Shown here: positions 9,228-18,076 of the stretch, piece by piece | Layout of the letters: each line of letters starts with the position of its first letter | Numbering within the stretch: position 1 is the first letter of the stretch | Source of the DNA: Campylobacterales bacterium | GTDB taxonomy: Bacteria; Campylobacterota; Campylobacteria; Campylobacterales; QNZT01 | Assembly: GCA_024278835.1 (NCBI GenBank) | Contig: JAJRSK010000053.1 | Span: forward strand, 1-64,000 | Reading direction: 5' to 3' | Length of the DNA: 64,000 nt | Notes under the pieces: model-generated | What the model saw: only the letters and a program-made list of their open reading frames with translations | What the model was told of the DNA's origin: nothing | Databases searched by the model: none | Made by a program: the position numbers and the translations under genes

Positions 9228-10250
9228 ATGCCTATAGAACGTGTAAAACAAGCTATCAAAGATACAAAGATGGGAAAAATGGTCATCATGATAGATGATG
9301 AAGATAGGGAAAATGAAGGAGACTTGGTTTACCCAGCGACTTTTTCAAGCCCAGAAAAAGTCAACTTTATGGCAAAAGAGGCAAGAGGACTTATCTGTGT
9401 AGCACTCTCTACAAAGATATCAACACGCTTAGACTTAAATCCGATGGTCGCCAAAAATGACTCCTCATATGAAACAGCCTTTACCGTTTCAGTGGATGCT
9501 AAAGAGTGTGAAACAGGCATCTCAGCGGGTGAGAGAGATATGACGATACAACTACTAGCTTCTTCTCACTCTAAAGCAAGTGACTTGGTTCGCCCTGGAC
9601 ATATATTTCCACTGATTGCCAAAGACGGTGGTACACTTGTACGTACTGGACATACAGAAGGGTCAGTTGATTTATGTAAATTAGCGGGTATCTCACAATC
9701 TTCCGTCATCTGTGAAATCATTAAAGATGATGGTACAATGGCGAGACGAGATGATTTAGAAGTTTTTGCAAAAAAGCATGATTTAAATATCGTATTTATC
9801 TCGGATATCGTAGAATATCGTTTACAACATGAATACCTCATCAAAGTTATCGCAGAATCAAACACAACATTTTTAGATAAAGACGCCAGGCGTATTGATT
9901 TTGTCGATCACAATGACTCCCATCATGTTGCCTTTGTCTTTAATCGTGGAGGTAAACCACAAAATGTTCGTTTTCACAATATCGGGACTGATTTAGAACT
10001 ATTTGCTAAAAACAGATATAACTCTATCATTAAAGCTGTTAATATTTTAGATGCAGAGGGTGGTGTCCTTATCTTTTTAGAAAAATCAATCAATACAAAT
10101 CCTTATATGAAAGAGTATGGTATCGGTGCGCAGATACTGAACTATCTTGAATTTTCAGATATAAAACTATTAACAACACATAAAGGTCGGGAGTTTGTTG
10201 GAATTAGTGGATTTGGATTACAAGTTGTCGAGGAGAGAGTGTTAGGGTAA
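9228..10250 (+). CDS. ribBA: RibBA-type 3,4-dihydroxy-2-butanone-4-phosphate synthase with degenerate GTP cyclohydrolase II domain
   Basis: Residues 1-200 form a complete DHBP synthase, with the acidic DDEDRENEGD site near residues 22-31 and RPGHIFPL near 135. It converts ribulose 5-phosphate to the four-carbon riboflavin precursor. The C-terminal 140 residues align with GTP cyclohydrolase II in general pattern but contain none of the zinc-binding cysteines and no GSLRCDCG motif, so that half is probably inactive. The ATG at 9228 is chosen over longer frames because GGAG precedes it by a few bases and the upstream part covers promoter sequence. Confidence 0.9.
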   Translation: MPIERVKQAIKDTKMGKMVIMIDDEDRENEGDLVYPATFSSPEKVNFMAKEARGLICVALSTKISTRLDLNPMVAKNDSSYETAFTVSVDAKECETGISAGERDMTIQLLASSHSKASDLVRPGHIFPLIAKDGGTLVRTGHTEGSVDLCKLAGISQSSVICEIIKDDGTMARRDDLEVFAKKHDLNIVFISDIVEYRLQHEYLIKVIAESNTTFLDKDARRIDFVDHNDSHHVAFVFNRGGKPQNVRFHNIGTDLELFAKNRYNSIIKAVNILDAEGGVLIFLEKSINTNPYMKEYGIGAQILNYLEFSDIKLLTTHKGREFVGISGFGLQVVEERVLG

Positions 10251-10267
10251 TACTACCCCATACATTC

Positions 10268-10293
10268 ACGAGATGAATAAAAATTCATCTCGT
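10268..10293. terminator. Perfect 11-bp hairpin after ribBA
   Basis: ACGAGATGAAT and ATTCATCTCGT are exact complements separated by AAAA. The hairpin sits 18 bases after the ribBA stop and ahead of a converging gene. There is no T-run, so it may stop transcription poorly or protect the 3' end. Confidence 0.6.
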
Positions 10294-10322
10294 CTGATTA
10301 GAAAATAGTCTACTTTATCTTC

Positions 10323-10532
10323 TTAAGCACTTATCTCATTTTCTGATTCAATAGTTGCCAATCTTCTCTTAACAACTTTCTTTTGGACCTCATACTTAGA
10401 CATCTCTTCTTTGATTTTCATCTCTTTAGAAAGAGAGCTGCATGTTATCAACTCTTGACTCTTAACTTTATATAAAGTATTTAACTCTTCTAAAATATTA
10501 AGACACTCTTCTTTGGTATTTATATTGCTCAT
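10323..10532 (-). CDS. Small hypothetical coiled-coil protein
   Basis: This 69-residue charged, helical protein contains heptad-like Lys/Glu patterns (KEMKIKEEMSKYEVQKK) and two cysteines. A strong AGGAGG site sits 5 bases before the ATG, which is the main reason to accept it. It has no signal peptide or recognisable domain. The 160 bases upstream are very AT-rich and show nothing else coding. Confidence 0.65.
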   Translation of the reverse strand: MSNINTKEECLNILEELNTLYKVKSQELITCSSLSKEMKIKEEMSKYEVQKKVVKRRLATIESENEISA

Positions 10533-10692
10533 TTATCCTCCTAATGCTTTCTCATTTGAAAGTATACCTACGAAATGTTGCCCAAATGTTGTCAAAAAAA
10601 ATATTTTTACAAAAAAAGCACAATTTTTCAATAAAATTTAAATAATTCATTTATTTAAACTAGTATTGAAAATAAAAGTTAATTTTCAATAC

Positions 10693-11352
10693 TTATAAAA
10701 AATAGTTAATTATAAAAGAATTATCTTGACCATTACGTTTTGCATACTCTACAATTTTGCCATGAAATTGTGAATAAATTGTGAAAAATGAAACATCTTC
10801 ATTATAAATCTTACTTATCTCACTATAATGTTCTTCTATACCTCGCATCATCCACTCTTGTAAATCATCATAAGAGTCAAATTCATATCCAAATGCCTTC
10901 ATCATCTTGTTAGTATAATTATCAACCACCATCACATCTCTCTGGCAGGCATAACAGAGTATGGCATCAGCACTCTCAAACCCAATCCCCTTTTGCGCAA
11001 GTAGCCACTCCCTAGAGACCGATGCTTTAAAAGAGGTAAAATCACCAAATGACACTAGAATAGCTTCACAAAGTGTATGTAAAACCTTGGCTTTTTTTCT
11101 ATAATATCCACTTGGTTTTATCAGTTCTTCTACTATCATGATAGGAGTTTCTGATAGTATTTCTAAAGAGAGAAGATTAGCGGTTTTAAGATTTTCTAGT
11201 GATGTTTCTACATTTTTCCACTTTGTCTGTTGGGTTAGAACTGCCCCAACAACAACTTCAAAAGTTCCACAATCTGGCCACCAATTTTTAGGTGATTCTT
11301 TTAAGAGATCTAAGTTCTCAAGAGCCAACCAAAGGCTATAACTATTGTTCAT
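10693..11352 (-). CDS. magIII: MagIII, 3-methyladenine DNA glycosylase of the endonuclease III superfamily
   Basis: The 219-residue protein shows the NWWP start region, the GAVLTQQTKW helix, the helix-hairpin-helix REWLLAQKGIGFESADAI (about residues 121-138) and VMVVDNYT with the catalytic Asp. This combination is the Helicobacter MagIII type, not standard Nth. The C-terminal four-cysteine Fe-S cluster of Nth is absent, as in MagIII. It removes alkylated purines. It overlaps the end of the upstream YmdB-type gene by 11 bases. Confidence 0.88.
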   Translation of the reverse strand: MNNSYSLWLALENLDLLKESPKNWWPDCGTFEVVVGAVLTQQTKWKNVETSLENLKTANLLSLEILSETPIMIVEELIKPSGYYRKKAKVLHTLCEAILVSFGDFTSFKASVSREWLLAQKGIGFESADAILCYACQRDVMVVDNYTNKMMKAFGYEFDSYDDLQEWMMRGIEEHYSEISKIYNEDVSFFTIYSQFHGKIVEYAKRNGQDNSFIINYFL

Positions 11353-12157
11353 GATACGCTTGCTGCACGACTATAGCAACACCATCATCATACGCTTTGA
11401 CTTTAAATGCCTCTGTGCATTTTCCCTCACTATTTAGTTCAAAAATGACTGCTTGTAGCATCTTTTTACATTGATTGGGTACATCAAACCGCCCTGAAAC
11501 TCCCGTCAAAAATCTATCTAAGACTTCTTTGACATCCATCCCTAGTGAATTATCCCGGCATCCTGTCATCCCCACATCAGTGACATAAAAAGTACCTTCA
11601 TCTATCGTGACATCATCTGTGCCTACATGAGTATGTGAGCCAACAATGGCAGAAACCCGTCCCTTTAAAAGTGCTAAAAGTGCTCTTTTTTCACTGGTTG
11701 CTTCGGCATGGAAATCTATCATGATATGTTTCACCTCTGCTTCTTCTAATCGCTCCACCACTTCTAGAACTTTCACAAAAGGATTATCCACCATAGGCAT
11801 CGTAAAATGTCCCATGAGATTGATAACGGCTAGTTTCTCTTCACCTACTTGCATCACTTCAATCCCACGACCTGGTGTGGCTTTTGGATAGTTGATAGGA
11901 CGAAGCAGTGGCATATCATCTAGCAAAGGGATGATATCTTTTTTATCCCAAGTATGATTGCCTCCTGTCATAAGGTCTATGGGGAGTTTGAAAAGTTCTT
12001 TGGCATTTTTTGCACTCAGACCAAAGCCATGACTCGCATTTTCATAGTTTACGATAACTACATCCGCCTTGTATTCTCTTTTGATATGAGCAATGTGCTT
12101 TTTTAGCATATCTCTCCTCGGTCGTCCTACGATATCTGCGCAAAATGCTATTCTCAC
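11342..12157 (-). CDS. YmdB-family metallophosphoesterase
   Basis: The 271-residue protein follows the YmdB family throughout: DIVGRPRR near the start, VNYENASHG (about 38-46), GGNHTWD (66-72), IDFHAEATSEK (147-157) and VGSHTHVGTDD (172-182). The Asp, Asn and His residues form the two-metal site. The family hydrolyses 2',3'-cyclic nucleotides and in Bacillus YmdB affects global expression. It runs in one operon with magIII. Confidence 0.9.
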   Translation of the reverse strand: MRIAFCADIVGRPRRDMLKKHIAHIKREYKADVVIVNYENASHGFGLSAKNAKELFKLPIDLMTGGNHTWDKKDIIPLLDDMPLLRPINYPKATPGRGIEVMQVGEEKLAVINLMGHFTMPMVDNPFVKVLEVVERLEEAEVKHIMIDFHAEATSEKRALLALLKGRVSAIVGSHTHVGTDDVTIDEGTFYVTDVGMTGCRDNSLGMDVKEVLDRFLTGVSGRFDVPNQCKKMLQAVIFELNSEGKCTEAFKVKAYDDGVAIVVQQAYHEQ

Positions 12158-12221
12158 AATTTTCCTTAGAAGCGAGGGGTATATACCCCTCTATTTTTTG
12201 CAAGATTATAACGAAATTTGC

Positions 12222-12227
12222 TACAAT
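12222..12227 (+). promoter_or_regulatory. -10 element at leaderless spacing before the ChaN-PDZ gene
   Basis: TTTGCTACAAT ends six bases before the ATG at 12234. Transcription would start at or within a base or two of the start codon. No ribosome site is present in between. The ATG itself is inside a TATCATGATA palindrome. Confidence 0.5.
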
Positions 12228-12233
12228 CTTATC

Positions 12234-13280
12234 ATGATAAGAAAACTTTTAATACTCCCCTTTTTCCTTCTATTCTTCATCGCTTGCCACCAAGTTATAA
12301 ACACTACTTTACCTAAAATCAAAAATGAGAGGGTACTCTTTATAGGGGAGTATCATGATAACTATGCCCATCATATAAATCAAAAAAATATCATTCAAGA
12401 CCTCCATGAAAAAGGATTTAATATCGCTATAGGTATGGAAATGTTTCAAAGACCATTTCAGCAAGTATTGGATGATTATATCTGCGGAAAAATAGATGAA
12501 AAAACCATGCTTCAAAAAAGTGAATATTTTACACGCTGGGGATACGACTATACACTCTACCAACCTATCATGCTAGTTGCTAAGGAAAATCATATCCCCG
12601 TTATCGCACTCAACCTTGAAAAAGAAATCACTAAAAAAATCTCAAAAAAGGGTCTAGAATCTCTCACTAAAGAAGAGAAAAATAAGCTTCCCAAAAGTTT
12701 AGACTTTTCAGATTCAGCATACAAAGAACGCTTAGTCAAAGTTTTTAATGACCCTGAACATTTAGCAGCCATGCCAAAGAAGTACCATCTAAATCCTGAT
12801 TTCCTTTACCAATCACAAATCCTCTGGGATGAAACTATGGCTGAAACAATCGCAAACTATCTTAAAAGCCATCCTCAGACTCTCATGATAGTGTTAGCAG
12901 GTAATGGTCACTTAGCCTATTTTGTCGGGATTCCAAATCGCGTAAAAAGGCGACTGCCACTCCCCATGCGTGTCATCTTGCAAGATAGTGAAAAAGAAAA
13001 AGGCAAAGCTGACCAATATCTCTTTCCTGAAGCTATCATGATAGAACAGACGCCAAAACTTGGCGTTTTGTTATCACCTAAGGGATTGAAAGTGATTGAA
13101 GTTATCAAAGATTCACTAGCGGATAATATAGGCATCAAAGAAGATGATACCCTCATAGCATTTTCTAAAATTCCCATACATAACTTAGCTGATTTAAAGT
13201 TGGCTTTGTATCTTTATCGGAATAAGAAGGATTGGACTGTGAGCGTTAAAAGAGGATCAAAAAAGGTTATATTAAAATGA
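12234..13280 (+). CDS. ChaN-like lipoprotein with C-terminal PDZ domain
   Basis: The 348-residue protein starts with a lipoprotein signal (FFIAC, cysteine near residue 18). A ChaN/Tiki-fold domain covers about 30-255, with FIGEYHDN, GMEMFQR and the late GNGHLAY motif. ChaN proteins bind haem or metal at the outer membrane. Residues about 275-348 form a PDZ domain (LGVLLSPKGLKV, GIKEDDTLIAF). The start at 12234 is taken because it opens the signal peptide; a longer frame upstream overlaps the divergent promoter. The next lipoprotein gene overlaps by ATGA. Confidence 0.82.
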   Translation: MIRKLLILPFFLLFFIACHQVINTTLPKIKNERVLFIGEYHDNYAHHINQKNIIQDLHEKGFNIAIGMEMFQRPFQQVLDDYICGKIDEKTMLQKSEYFTRWGYDYTLYQPIMLVAKENHIPVIALNLEKEITKKISKKGLESLTKEEKNKLPKSLDFSDSAYKERLVKVFNDPEHLAAMPKKYHLNPDFLYQSQILWDETMAETIANYLKSHPQTLMIVLAGNGHLAYFVGIPNRVKRRLPLPMRVILQDSEKEKGKADQYLFPEAIMIEQTPKLGVLLSPKGLKVIEVIKDSLADNIGIKEDDTLIAFSKIPIHNLADLKLALYLYRNKKDWTVSVKRGSKKVILK

Positions 13281-13687
13281 GGTATATACTACTCTTTGTC
13301 TTATTTTTCACAGCATGTCAGGATAAAACTTATTCACGCATTTATAAACAAAGTGAGGTAGGTACCACTATCTTGGCTCTCTCAATCTCTGAAACAAATC
13401 AAACAATAAAAGCTATCGTTCTTAAGGCGTTAAAACATACTGACTTTAAAGTAGTTTCAGGTTCACCTTACGCCTTAGAGATTGACGGTGCTACCTACCC
13501 TAAAAAATGCAACAACCCAACTACATCCACTTATGATGCTACCTACGATGGCTACATCAAACTCACACTCTTAAAAAATATGAAACGCATTTATATATGC
13601 CAGAAAGATTATCATGGCAGATTGGATGAGGGAGCCATTAGCGCACTACTTGAAAAGATGCAAGAAGATTTAAAGATTACCCCTTAG
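13277..13687 (+). CDS. Small predicted lipoprotein of unknown function
   Basis: This 136-residue protein has a signal ending FFTAC (cysteine 14) and no family that I recognise. Three further cysteines occur in the mature part. Its ATG overlaps the TGA of the ChaN-PDZ gene, so the two are translationally coupled and probably act together in the cell envelope. It converges with the PAS gene and shares its last four bases. Confidence 0.75.
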   Translation: MRYILLFVLFFTACQDKTYSRIYKQSEVGTTILALSISETNQTIKAIVLKALKHTDFKVVSGSPYALEIDGATYPKKCNNPTTSTYDATYDGYIKLTLLKNMKRIYICQKDYHGRLDEGAISALLEKMQEDLKITP

Positions 13688-14205
13688 TATAATTTATGGA
13701 TATTTTCTAGTAGATTATCCACAGTGATATCTTCGCCATACTCTTTTAAAAAGGCATTAAGGTACTTTTCACTCGCCTCCATGCCACCCTCTTTTTCTAC
13801 TTCAGTGAGCTTTTTATAAATAGGGTCTAACACATCAGTAACATGTTTAGAAATCTTTTTTCTAGCGGCCTTATAGCCTATCTTCTCACCTTGCGCATTT
13901 TCAATAGGCTCAAAATCAGTAAATACCCAGTAGTATCTGCCATCTTTTGCCAAGTTCTTAATCGCGGCGATAAAGTTTTGATCATTATTGAGCCGCTCCC
14001 ATAATATCTTAAATAATACTTTTGGCATATCAGGATGACGCACAATGCTATGTGCTTTTCCAATAAGTTCTTCTTTGGTGTATCCTGATATCTCTGCAAA
14101 ATAGTCATTGACATGGGTAATAATACCCTTTAAATCTGTATCACTTTCTATATAAACATTGTTTTTTAACGCTATCTCTTCATTAATCGGTTCTGGTTTT
14201 TTCAT
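13684..14205 (-). CDS. Single-PAS-domain protein (Aer-type PAS) at the end of the nos operon
   Basis: The 173-residue protein holds one PAS domain (about residues 15-120) with the Aer-like motifs FAEISGYTKEELIGK, IVRHPDMP and DGRYYWV, followed by a helical tail. Aer PAS domains bind FAD and sense redox state. No signalling output domain is attached. It begins 9 bases after the NosL-like gene, so it is likely co-transcribed with nos. A redox-sensing adaptor role is inference. Confidence 0.78.
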   Translation of the reverse strand: MKKPEPINEEIALKNNVYIESDTDLKGIITHVNDYFAEISGYTKEELIGKAHSIVRHPDMPKVLFKILWERLNNDQNFIAAIKNLAKDGRYYWVFTDFEPIENAQGEKIGYKAARKKISKHVTDVLDPIYKKLTEVEKEGGMEASEKYLNAFLKEYGEDITVDNLLENIHKLY

Positions 14206-14214
14206 CTTTTTCTC

Positions 14215-14676
14215 CTACATGTCTAAGTAACGAATAAGCCCTTTAGAGAGCCTCTCAAATGGTAAGATTTTTGTCCCACCACTTTTCAACATAAATAACT
14301 TTGCACTATCCATAGATTCAAAGGGAATAAGGTCATCACCATGTGGTCCGATAGTACGACTGCCAAACAGATAGACTGCTTTTTTCGCATCTACCCTTCT
14401 GCCGTTGAGATAATCCTGCACATAAATTTTAGCAATTTTATCATCCATAAAATGATTCTTGATAAAATAGTCTTGGTTTCGATAAACTTGCATCATTGAT
14501 TTTACAGAGATAAACTGGACTTTTTTACCATTTTCTAGCACTGCTTCACAAAGCCATTTTGGATATTGTTTAAGCGGTAACACATATATCATATCCGTGC
14601 TATTTTGATCATTTGGTTTTATCGCCTCTGCAGATAAAGTTGCTATCATGATGGATATCATCAGTAAATATTTCAT
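14215..14676 (-). CDS. nosL: NosL-family protein lacking the copper-binding CxxCGM motif
   Basis: The 153-residue exported protein keeps the NosL core: YPKWLCEAV, the RVDAKKAVYLFGS strand and GPHGDDLIPF near 112-121. It has no CxxC-Met site; the only cysteine is C43. Compared with the paralog at 25904 it lacks the segment just before YPKW. It has a Sec signal (residues 1-16). NosL delivers copper to NosZ, so this copy has either changed role or binds copper through other residues such as the many methionines. Confidence 0.75.
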   Translation of the reverse strand: MKYLLMISIMIATLSAEAIKPNDQNSTDMIYVLPLKQYPKWLCEAVLENGKKVQFISVKSMMQVYRNQDYFIKNHFMDDKIAKIYVQDYLNGRRVDAKKAVYLFGSRTIGPHGDDLIPFESMDSAKLFMLKSGGTKILPFERLSKGLIRYLDM

Positions 14677-14686
14677 ATATTATTCC

Positions 14687-15514
14687 TTATAAAAGATCTT
14701 TTTTCTTAAATGCCACATAACCAAAATAGGCAAATATTAACCCTATCATGATAGGATACACAACAGCATAGGCAATCAACATCTTTGATCCCAACGTATC
14801 TAAGAGATAATATGCCACAGGACCAATCACTGTAAGCTCAGGGTCAAACAGGGTAATCGCCCCAATACGGAAAACCTCTATGGGATTTAGCATCGCTAGT
14901 GTCAATATCACTTCATCATTGACTCTATTTTGTAACATCAAGCCTATCAATGCGATATCTATAAATGCCAATAGTATAATCCATACTACAAAGGAACTGC
15001 CAAGTGCAATATCTGTTGATTTGACGATACTAGAGAGGAAAAAAGCGATGCCCAAAAAGACAAAACAAAGTGAAAAAAGAAGCACTGAGTAGAGAAATAT
15101 CATATTCCAAGGTAAATCTCCCCCTTTAAATAGTCCAAAAACCACACCTAAAATCAATGCAAAAAAGACCGGTAAAAAAACGGTTGCAAAACGCCCCAGC
15201 ATTTTTCCCCAATAATAATCTCTAAGAGAAACTGGAAATGAAAGCATATACTCCAAGACATTACTTTCCCTATCACCAGAGATGGATTTTACCGTCGTGA
15301 TCAAGATAAAAATAGGCAAGATAATGATTGTCACTTGTATAAAGATAAGCAACATCCTACTAAGCCCCGTAAATCCAAGCACCACAGCATCAGAGACACC
15401 AGTGATAAAAAAGAGAGCCATCAACCCACCAAAGACCAATGCATACACATAAAACCATTTTGAGCGCAAAGACTCTTTGATATCTAGATAAGCGATTAGC
15501 AAAAGATTTTTCAT
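14687..15514 (-). CDS. nosY: NosY, ABC transporter permease of the nos system
   Basis: The 275-residue polytopic membrane protein has about six helices and the ABC-2 pattern (SISGDRESNVLEYMLSFP near 84-101). NosY pairs with NosF to form an exporter whose partner is NosD; together they are needed to assemble the CuZ centre of NosZ. The ATG overlaps the nosL stop (TAATG). Confidence 0.93.
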   Translation of the reverse strand: MKNLLLIAYLDIKESLRSKWFYVYALVFGGLMALFFITGVSDAVVLGFTGLSRMLLIFIQVTIIILPIFILITTVKSISGDRESNVLEYMLSFPVSLRDYYWGKMLGRFATVFLPVFFALILGVVFGLFKGGDLPWNMIFLYSVLLFSLCFVFLGIAFFLSSIVKSTDIALGSSFVVWIILLAFIDIALIGLMLQNRVNDEVILTLAMLNPIEVFRIGAITLFDPELTVIGPVAYYLLDTLGSKMLIAYAVVYPIMIGLIFAYFGYVAFKKKDLL

Positions 15515-15984
15515 TATTGTGCCCCTACTTTTTGTACATTGAGATTTTCAATCACAAATACTTTTTTTGCCATCTCATCAAAATTGATAGTATGGTGATT
15601 TTTTGGCACTGTTTCTTGTGCATATGCCGCAAAACCAAATGCCATAGGTGTGATGGAATCATCCGTATAGATAGCCTTTTTGGCATCTATCCAAGTGCCT
15701 GTCTTCGCATCCGTAATCCAAATCTTGGCTTGATCTTTCCAAGAAATGTGTTCATCATCAAACCACAAAAGTGCACATCCGATATCATCAAATTTATAAC
15801 TTTTATCCGTTTTTGGATTGATAACCTGTACTGCATATTTACGCTCACTAATTGCCATCTTACAGCGTTCACACATATCACGATCCCAGTGCATTTTATC
15901 CACAGAGCCCCGAGGCTTTTTATCACATGCTCCCAAAGAAAACACTATCATGATAGCAGCAAAAAGAACACTAAATCCTCTCAT
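15514..15984 (-). CDS. nosL: NosL, copper-binding lipoprotein
   Basis: The 156-residue protein has a lipobox ending SLGAC (cysteine 20) and the metal site CERCKM (C38, C41, M43). The FDDIGCALLW strand and a TWIDAKKAIY segment are typical of NosL. It donates copper for NosZ assembly at the membrane. It overlaps the end of nosF by 14 bases, so the operon order here is nosF-nosL-nosY. Its signal peptide contains the Ile-Met-Ile encoded by a TATCATGATA copy. Confidence 0.93.
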   Translation of the reverse strand: MRGFSVLFAAIMIVFSLGACDKKPRGSVDKMHWDRDMCERCKMAISERKYAVQVINPKTDKSYKFDDIGCALLWFDDEHISWKDQAKIWITDAKTGTWIDAKKAIYTDDSITPMAFGFAAYAQETVPKNHHTINFDEMAKKVFVIENLNVQKVGAQ

Positions 15985-16612
15985 CTTCTACTACCTTTCC
16001 CAAATCCATATAAATCTTTCTATTGACCAAAGACGCTATCTCATCTAGTCTATGGGTGATAAAAAGTGTAGAACAATCTGCATCTATATCTGTTAAAAGT
16101 TCATAAAACTGTTCACGACCTTTTGGATCTAAATTGGCAGTTGGTTCATCAAATATCAGTAAATCACTCTTTTTCGAAAGAGCTATGGCTATAAGTAATT
16201 TTTGTTTCATACCACCTGAGAGCTTGTAAAACGGTTTACTGATATGCGTTTTTAAATCAAGATCCATCTGTGAAGCTTGTAAGAAAATCTTCTCCTTGGA
16301 TATCTGTGAACTTTTTGTAACAAAAGTAAGTAATTCATCAATACTAAGTTTCACAGGAGGGGGTAGCTGGGGAATAAAACTAATATGTTTCAAAACCTCT
16401 ACCCGCTGATTAATCGGCTCATAATCCAATACTTTAAGTCGCCCACTATCCAAATGATAAAAACCCAATATCGCACGAACTAGTGTTGTTTTACCCGCAC
16501 CATTTGGTCCCATTAATGCAATTCTGTCGCCTCTATTAATAGTCATACTCACCGTATCTAATACCTTAGATCCCATGAAGTTTTTTGTGATTTCTTCTGC
16601 AACTACTAACAT
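15971..16612 (-). CDS. nosF: NosF, ABC transporter ATPase of the nos system
   Basis: The 213-residue cytoplasmic ATPase has Walker A GPNGAGKTT (about 35-43), signature LSGGMKQK (about 128-135), Walker B LLIFDEPTANLDP (about 146-158) and the switch histidine TLFITHR. It energises NosY in maturation of the NosZ copper centre. It starts right after the nosH stop. Confidence 0.94.
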   Translation of the reverse strand: MLVVAEEITKNFMGSKVLDTVSMTINRGDRIALMGPNGAGKTTLVRAILGFYHLDSGRLKVLDYEPINQRVEVLKHISFIPQLPPPVKLSIDELLTFVTKSSQISKEKIFLQASQMDLDLKTHISKPFYKLSGGMKQKLLIAIALSKKSDLLIFDEPTANLDPKGREQFYELLTDIDADCSTLFITHRLDEIASLVNRKIYMDLGKVVEDERI

Positions 16613-17524
16613 CTAGACCAAATCTTTCAATCTAAACTCATAGTTATAGGCATCTGTATGACAGACATCAAAACACCTACCACAAAGGGTACAATCACCA
16701 TTTAAAACAACTTGTTTCGTGACACCATTTTTGGCTCTCTCTTTATCATGTTTTGGTTTAATAAACTCTAACACATGCTCTTCAAAACAGGCATCTAAAC
16801 AGGCACCACAGTGGTCACATTTATCCATATCCCACTGCACTTTAGTTAAACTTACCCATCCTAGCATATTGTAAGTGGTGCCAACAGGACAGACATATTT
16901 GCACCATGCACGGCGGGAGTACACTATCTCCAAAGCCAAGATGATAAGAACCCAGACAAGTGCCAAGCTCCAGCCATATGTAATCGCCCGACTCACGATA
17001 CCAATAGGATTGAGTACTTCAAACACAAGATATCCATCAACGGCAGCAGCAACAAGAAAAATAGCCCAAAAAATAAATCGAATGTTAGGATTATGTTTAC
17101 GCTCTTTTATAATTTTTTTACGCACCAATTTTTGATGTATTCGTTCACCTATCTCACTCAGTAAGCCATAAGGACAAACCCAAGAGCAGTACGCTTTACC
17201 CCCAGCAATAAAATAAAATACTAAAAGTGTAACACTTCCGATAATAACATTGGTATGTATCTCATGTTCAGCCACAAATATTTCAAGAGCAGTAAAAGGG
17301 TCAATCATATGAAATCCTAACAATCTTGACCCATTAAGTGTCCCCTCAAGGAACTGAAAATCTATAAAAAAAGAGAGGAAAAAGGCAAGATTTATGATGA
17401 TGATACTCATCCATCTCCATGCTCTAAGTGTTAGTCTACTCTTGCCCTCTTTTGTTTTATAATAAAATGTAGACAAAAAAGGAGCATTTACTAAGTCTCT
17501 TACTTTGGCATTATATCTATCCAT
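16613..17524 (-). CDS. nosH: NosH, membrane ferredoxin-type protein of the nos cluster
   Basis: The 303-residue protein resembles NapH: several membrane helices, CSWVCPYG near residue 117, CKYVCPVG near 213 and two C-terminal 4Fe-4S motifs (CDHCGACLDAC, CTLCGRCFDVC). With NosG it is proposed to form a menaquinol dehydrogenase that feeds the NosC cytochromes and then NosZ. A strong AGGAGGAGG ribosome site is present. Confidence 0.93.
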   Translation of the reverse strand: MDRYNAKVRDLVNAPFLSTFYYKTKEGKSRLTLRAWRWMSIIIINLAFFLSFFIDFQFLEGTLNGSRLLGFHMIDPFTALEIFVAEHEIHTNVIIGSVTLLVFYFIAGGKAYCSWVCPYGLLSEIGERIHQKLVRKKIIKERKHNPNIRFIFWAIFLVAAAVDGYLVFEVLNPIGIVSRAITYGWSLALVWVLIILALEIVYSRRAWCKYVCPVGTTYNMLGWVSLTKVQWDMDKCDHCGACLDACFEEHVLEFIKPKHDKERAKNGVTKQVVLNGDCTLCGRCFDVCHTDAYNYEFRLKDLV

Positions 17525-17548
17525 CTTTCCCTCCTCCTGATATCTTGG

Positions 17549-18076
17549 TTATTTTGTTGCTTCGTCTAATTTTGATTGAAATGTACCAATCTCTTTAGAA
17601 AGTTCAACAAGCTGTTCATCACTCATATTGCCGAGTAATCCATACATAACATAATTTTTACGATTACCATTTTTAAAATCTTGCAAATCTTTTAGGACTG
17701 TTTCTGAAGATAATCCCATGAGTTTAGGGCCTATGATACCCTGACCTACATTACCATGGCAAGAAGAACAACTCTTTTTGTAAAGTGGACTAACATTAAA
17801 TGCAGCAATATTTCCTGCTTTTTCTTTAAGAGCTCTTAGTTTGTCTTCGATCTCTTTATCTTTAGTACTAGTACCTTGCACCACAGTTTCAACAGCTGAT
17901 GTTTGCACAGGTTGTGTATTCTGTAGCGAATTTAACTTTTTATCTTCCATCGCTGTACTGCTAATGATTTTTGCTATCTTATCAAGTTTTTTTACTTGCA
18001 TATCTGATGTAAACATCATAAAGTAAGACCACGCTGCCAATAACACCGCAATCAGTGCAATTATCTTTTTTATCAT
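17549..18076 (-). CDS. nosC2: NosC2, membrane-anchored monohaem cytochrome c
   Basis: The 175-residue protein has an N-terminal membrane anchor (residues 3-24), a helical linker, and one haem motif CSSCH near residue 107 with the later GPKLMGL loop. It is thought to carry electrons from NosG/NosH toward NosZ. Its ATG overlaps the nosC1 stop (ATGA). Confidence 0.88.
   Translation of the reverse strand: MIKKIIALIAVLLAAWSYFMMFTSDMQVKKLDKIAKIISSTAMEDKKLNSLQNTQPVQTSAVETVVQGTSTKDKEIEDKLRALKEKAGNIAAFNVSPLYKKSCSSCHGNVGQGIIGPKLMGLSSETVLKDLQDFKNGNRKNYVMYGLLGNMSDEQLVELSKEIGTFQSKLDEATK

Noticed and set aside
9228-10250. Annotation as fully bifunctional RibBA enzyme
   Set aside because: The cysteines and GSLRCDCG-type motif of GTP cyclohydrolase II are absent.
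10533-10692. Hidden small RNA or gene in the AT-rich gap
   Set aside because: No start with ribosome site, no hairpin plus T-run and no clear promoter pair were seen.
15517-16026. Plus-strand cysteine-rich frame opposite nosL and nosF
   Set aside because: Antisense shadow of well-supported genes with no ribosome site or known motif.
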